64,000 nt of DNA from Candidatus Collinsella stercoripullorum (GTDB taxonomy: Bacteria > Actinomycetota > Coriobacteriia > Coriobacteriales > Coriobacteriaceae). The stretch lies in contig DXAO01000052.1 in NCBI GenBank assembly GCA_019117005.1, positions 34,461 through 98,460 on the forward strand, written 5' to 3'. The notes under the pieces were generated by a model. It saw only the letters and a program-made list of their open reading frames with translations. It had not been told where the DNA came from and searched no databases. Below are positions 62,488-64,000 of this stretch, one piece after another. Position numbers and translations under genes: made by a program. Positions within the stretch are counted from its first letter, which is position 1, and every line of letters starts with the position of its first letter.

Positions 62488-64000
62488 AGGAGCTCTCCGA
62501 GGTCCTCAAAGACTGGGAGGCCGTGATCGGTCTGGAGATCCATACCGAGCTCACGAGCCTCGATACCAAGATGTTCTGCGACTGCAGGCTCAGCCATGAC
62601 GACGAGCCGAACGCCAACGTGTGCCCGGTGTGCCTGGGCCTGCCCGGGGCGCTGCCCGTGCCCAACAAGCGCGCGATCGAGAGCATCGTGAAGGCCGGTC
62701 TCGCCACCAACTGCGAGATCCAGAAGCGCTCGATGTTCTACCGCAAGCACTACTTCTATCCGGACATGGCCAAGAACTTCCAGACCACCCAGGGGCCGGT
62801 CGCCTTCTGCATGCACGGCCGCCTGGACCTCGAGGTCGCCGGACGCGGCGCCGCCGAGCGCCCGGAGTGCGCCTTCGGCGAGGCCGAGGCCGAGAGTCTG
62901 GCGAGCGCGAGCGCCAACGCGGTCGGCCTGTCCACCGCCATGGCCCAGCAGATGCGCTCCGAGTCGACCGGGGCGGCCGACGCAGCCGGGTCGCCGGCGC
63001 GCGGCGGCTCGGCCCTGGCGGGCATGAGCGGGTACGACACCGCGGGGATCGCCGTCCCGGTGCGCCGCGACGACGGCTCCTACACCGTTCCCATCCGCAT
63101 CCTGCGCATCCACATGGAGGAGGACGCCGCCAAGATGGTGCACGTCGGCGGCGAGGAGGGCCGCATCGGCGGCGCGGCGGAGAGCCTCGTGGACTACAAC
63201 CGCTGCGGCACGCCGCTCATCGAGCTCGTGACCGAGCCCGACCTCCGCACGCCCGAGGAGGCGCGCCTGTTCATGGAGAAGCTGCGCCGCATCTTCCTCA
63301 CGCTCGGCATCTCCGACTGCTCCATGGAGAACGGGTCCATGCGCTGCGACGGCAACGTCTCGCTGCGCCGCCGCGGCGAGACCCGCCTCGGCACCAAGAC
63401 CGAGCTCAAGAACCTCAACTCCTTCAAGGCGCTGCACGACGGCCTCGCCTACGAGATCTGCCGTCAGGCCGAGGTGCTCGAGGAGGGCGGCATCATCTAC
63501 CAGGAGACGCGCCATTGGGAGCCGGGCCGCAAGCGCACGGTCGTGATGCGCGTCAAGGAGACGGCGGACGACTACCGGCTCTTCCCCGACCCCGACCTGG
63601 CTCCGTTCGACCTCACGGACGAGTTCATCGAGCACTGCCGTGCGGAGATCCCCGAGCTGCCCGATGCCAAGCGCGACCGCTACGAGGCCGAGTTCGGCAT
63701 CAAGCGCGCCGACGCCGAGCAGATCGCCGGCGACCCCGAGACCGCTGCGTTCTTCGAGGAGTCGGCCGCGGGCCTGTCCGGCAAGCCGGCGCAGGCGGTG
63801 GCGAACCTTATCGTGAACGAGCTCGCCGCCTACCTGAAGGGCGTGGAGGGCGGCATCGCGGATTGCGGCATCGCGCCCGCGCAGATCGCCTCGCTCGCCA
63901 AGCTTCTCGCCGAGGACGCCATCAGCTCCAACCAGGCGCACGAGGTCTTCGGCCTCATGGCCGAGTCCGGCGATGACCCGGAGAAGATCGTGGACGAGCG
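62484..64000 (+). CDS. gatB: Amidotransferase subunit GatB (partial, runs off the window)
   Basis: At least 505 residues. It binds and activates the misacylated tRNA. WEAVIGLEIHTELTS, the zinc Cys in MFCDC and CPVCLGLPGALPVPN, then YFYPDMAKNFQTTQ and MRCDGNVSLRRRG are family motifs; the tail domain begins near AVANLIVNELAAYL. Residues about 115-195 are an Ala/Ser/Gly-rich insertion between the GRLDLEV strand and IRILRIHMEEDA, absent in most GatB proteins. The stop lies beyond 64000. Confidence 0.96.
   Translation, partial: MKELSEVLKDWEAVIGLEIHTELTSLDTKMFCDCRLSHDDEPNANVCPVCLGLPGALPVPNKRAIESIVKAGLATNCEIQKRSMFYRKHYFYPDMAKNFQTTQGPVAFCMHGRLDLEVAGRGAAERPECAFGEAEAESLASASANAVGLSTAMAQQMRSESTGAADAAGSPARGGSALAGMSGYDTAGIAVPVRRDDGSYTVPIRILRIHMEEDAAKMVHVGGEEGRIGGAAESLVDYNRCGTPLIELVTEPDLRTPEEARLFMEKLRRIFLTLGISDCSMENGSMRCDGNVSLRRRGETRLGTKTELKNLNSFKALHDGLAYEICRQAEVLEEGGIIYQETRHWEPGRKRTVVMRVKETADDYRLFPDPDLAPFDLTDEFIEHCRAEIPELPDAKRDRYEAEFGIKRADAEQIAGDPETAAFFEESAAGLSGKPAQAVANLIVNELAAYLKGVEGGIADCGIAPAQIASLAKLLAEDAISSNQAHEVFGLMAESGDDPEKIVDE

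Noticed and set aside
1..64000. tRNA and rRNA genes
   Set aside because: I scanned by eye for T-loop GGTTCGA-type words with cloverleaf partners and for rRNA signatures and found none I could support. A covariance search would be decisive.

Overview
The window is about two-thirds G+C. Genes lie close together, start on ATG, GTG or TTG behind strong AGGAGG-type ribosome sites, and use codons ending mostly in G or C. The gene set suggests an anaerobic gut member of the Coriobacteriia, most like Collinsella: GatCAB, HPr, pyruvate formate-lyase, LuxS, an agmatine deiminase pathway, membrane-bound LuxR regulators and BceAB-type exporters. This is inference from gene content; there is no rRNA or tRNA gene in the window to confirm it.

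Layout. 0.1-2.7 kb: a lower-GC accessory patch with a small HTH gene divergent from a zinc-ribbon-repeat membrane protein, then a zinc-ribbon membrane protein and a lipoprotein. 3.2-8.2 kb: a VanS-type kinase, pstB behind a possible Pho box, and a PhoB/PhoR-like pair. 8.6-11.2 kb: a Wzz-like/CpsD/CpsB capsule-control set plus an acetyltransferase. 11.9-15.4 kb: a nuclease-like protein and htpG. 15.4-17.3 kb: a complete IS3-family element abutting a broken FHA gene. 17.4-20.8 kb: a small basic protein and a LytTR regulator with a histidine kinase split into two proteins. 21-26 kb: a Nudix-Vsr fusion and a BceAB exporter flanked by tiny membrane proteins. 26.4-42.4 kb: two 62-residue paralogous peptides, each near a membrane-anchored LuxR regulator, with putrescine carbamoyltransferase, two related permeases, agmatine deiminase, a MATE transporter and two YtcJ-like amidohydrolases. 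42.8-48.3 kb: a second small basic protein, an ABC exporter, a 46-residue membrane peptide, a ribbon-helix-helix protein, an SPFH protein and a DhaM-like phosphocarrier. 48.7-54.1 kb: a pyruvate formate-lyase split into a catalytic body and a separate glycyl-radical domain, an oxidoreductase and the activating enzyme. 54.3-64 kb: moaC-mobB fusion and moaA, an MFS transporter, luxS, an EIIA-like fragment, HPr and gatCAB (gatB runs off the end).

The main themes are sensing and fermentation. Agmatine enters through an APC antiporter, is deiminated by AguA and split by PtcA. Carbamate kinase, needed to harvest ATP, is not in the window. Pyruvate is cleaved by the two-part PFL, activated by PflA. 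Several multi-domain enzymes are rearranged: kinase and PFL are split; MoaC-MobB and Nudix-Vsr are fused. The most promising undescribed features are the split kinase, the split PFL and the peptide/membrane-LuxR pairs, which share an upstream DNA motif with nearby transport genes.
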